This document shows positions 13,373 to 14,151 of a DNA stretch of 14,151 nucleotides, piece by piece (the stretch's first letter is position 1; every line of letters begins with the position of its first letter). The translations under genes and the position numbers were made by a program. The notes beneath the pieces are model-generated. The model was not told the origin of the DNA. It made no database searches and saw only the letters and a program-made list of their open reading frames with translations. This DNA is from Candidatus Cloacimonadota bacterium (GTDB lineage Bacteria; Cloacimonadota; Cloacimonadia; Cloacimonadales; Cloacimonadaceae): positions 1 through 14,151 of the forward strand of contig JAAYQD010000360.1 in NCBI GenBank assembly GCA_012519465.1, given 5' to 3'.

Positions 13373-13819
13373 ATGAAAAACATCAAGACAGACGGCACCA
13401 TCAAAGCCATCTATGGTGCGCGCTCGGATAAAAAGCTAAGCCGTCCCCTCTTGGGTGCACGCATACCCGCTGGCTTCCCCTCGCCTGCGCAAGACTATCT
13501 GGAAGGCAGCTTGGACCTCAATGAATACCTGGTGCCCCATCCGGCATCCACCTTCTTTGTGAGGGTGGAAGGATATTCCATGATCAAAGCCGGCATCTTC
13601 CCGGATGACATCCTGGTGGTGGATCGCTCTTTGGAACCCGTTTCCGGCAAGATCGTGATGGCAGTGTATGATGGAGAGCTCACCATCAAGCGCTTGGTAA
13701 TAGATTCCCAAGGCTATTGGCTGAAGCCGGAAAATGATGATTATGAACCCATCTTTGTGGGTAAAGAGATGGACTTTGTGGTGTGGGGCGTGGTGTGTTG
13801 GGTGATCCATAAAGTGTAA
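13373..13819 (+). CDS. umuD: UmuD-like S24 family self-cleaving peptidase
   Basis: 148 residues from ATG 13373, chosen because AAGGGAGA is 6 bases upstream; a TTG eight codons earlier has none. It aligns well by eye with E. coli UmuD: GFPSPAQDYLEGSLDLNEYL (34-53), HPASTFFVRVEGYSMIKAGI (56-75), then DDILVVDRSL. The catalytic dyad is Ser69 (GYSM) and Lys106 (ELTIKRL), 37 residues apart as in UmuD Ser60/Lys97. The cleavage site is Ala33-Gly34, the LexA-like pair, rather than the Cys-Gly of UmuD. It has no N-terminal helix-turn-helix, so it is not a LexA repressor. UmuD is cut after RecA activation and then supports Pol V in translesion synthesis. No umuC follows; the next gene is a secreted protein. 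Two TTGACA boxes lie upstream at 13301 and 13329, neither with a well spaced -10. Confidence 0.88.
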   Translation: MKNIKTDGTIKAIYGARSDKKLSRPLLGARIPAGFPSPAQDYLEGSLDLNEYLVPHPASTFFVRVEGYSMIKAGIFPDDILVVDRSLEPVSGKIVMAVYDGELTIKRLVIDSQGYWLKPENDDYEPIFVGKEMDFVVWGVVCWVIHKV

Positions 13820-14151
13820 ATGAATCCTCGTCTTGGCATCCTCCTCATTATCTTGTTGGCACTCCTGTGGGCACAACCCTTTGCTGCCAATTCCCTTTTT
13901 CAGGAGGTAAGGCTTGCCATCATACCCGGGCAGATGGTATATGACCTGGGCAAAGGTAAAATCATTATCGGCTCCGAGCAGGTGCAAGCTCAAAGCGGAA
14001 CTCTCAAGAGCGGAGAGGATTATCTGTTGGATTGGCGCACGGGACAGCTTACCTTGCTGATGCCCCTGGCAGATGAATTCATTCATGTTAGCTTAATCCT
14101 GATCCCTCCCAAGTATTCCGAACCCAGCTTTTTGTATCAAGAGCGGGCGGC
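13820..14151 (+). CDS. Secreted protein of unknown function, N-terminal part
   Basis: 110 codons run off the window edge. The ATG follows the umuD stop with no gap. The N-terminus has a Sec signal: two basic-flanked residues, then LGILLIILLALLWAQPFAAN, with a likely cut after Ala23. The mature start has strand-like segments; QSGTLKSGEDYLLDWRTGQL (about 58-77) resembles the 'G.DY.IDY..G.I' repeats of large surface proteins such as SprA/Sov of the type 9 secretion system and some envelope proteins. That resemblance is weak and from memory. No clear Shine-Dalgarno of its own is seen before the ATG (the umuD end reads CATAAAGTG), so coupling to umuD is possible. Full length, domains and role are unknown. 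Confidence 0.75.
   Translation, partial: MNPRLGILLIILLALLWAQPFAANSLFQEVRLAIIPGQMVYDLGKGKIIIGSEQVQAQSGTLKSGEDYLLDWRTGQLTLLMPLADEFIHVSLILIPPKYSEPSFLYQERA

Noticed and set aside
13436-14086. Minus-strand frame of 216 codons across umuD and the secreted protein
   Set aside because: It opposes two supported genes; its His- and Gln-rich composition is typical of an antisense shadow.

Overview
The window reads as a piece of a diderm bacterial chromosome with dense, ordinary gene packing. Envelope features are a beta-barrel protein with a signal peptide and a terminal Phe, a lipobox lipoprotein, and an NQR/RNF-type membrane redox pump. From gene style and order my best guess is the Cloacimonadota (Ca. 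Cloacimonas-like), but this is inference from memory; no rRNA or other phylogenetic marker is present to fix it.

Layout. From 1 to 6071, nine genes run on the minus strand as one probable operon, in transcription order yebC, ruvC, ruvA, rsmB, a PASTA-domain membrane protein, a 92-residue protein of unknown role, nqrB, nqrC and nqrD (cut by the window edge). Gaps are 0-30 bases, and three ATGA stop/start overlaps (ruvC/ruvA, nqrB/nqrC, nqrC/nqrD) suggest translational coupling. A promoter lies at 6125-6153, immediately after the terminator of the next gene. From 6233 to 8287 (minus) is a monocistronic EF-G-like GTPase with altered GTPase motifs. From 8288 to 8965 is a 680-base stretch without a recognisable gene. 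It holds the EF-G promoter, a striking array of five 11-base units arranged as an inverted repeat, and an unassigned AT-rich ORF. From 8966 to 11280 (minus) are an Ldh_2-family dehydrogenase and a downstream outer-membrane barrel protein. Then comes the HU gene (minus). Divergent from it, on plus, are a TPR lipoprotein, a UmuD-like S24 peptidase, and the start of a secreted protein that runs off the window.

How the genes fit. The long operon mixes DNA repair (RuvA and RuvC, with no ruvB here), translation-related functions (YebC, RsmB) and an Na+-pumping or electron-bifurcation-like redox complex. The three nqr genes are in the canonical B-C-D order, but nqrA is not upstream of nqrB. HU, UmuD and RuvAC are all DNA-maintenance genes. 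The Ldh_2/barrel pair may couple uptake and oxidation of a 2-hydroxy acid, which is inference from adjacency only. Clear intrinsic terminators end the EF-G-like, barrel and TPR genes; a strong palindrome with a weak T-run follows the HU gene.

Nothing here is a convincing new multi-gene system. The items most worth a second look are the 11-base repeat array, the short NqrB with NQR-type partners, the EF-G paralogue lacking its catalytic His, and the orphan UmuD.
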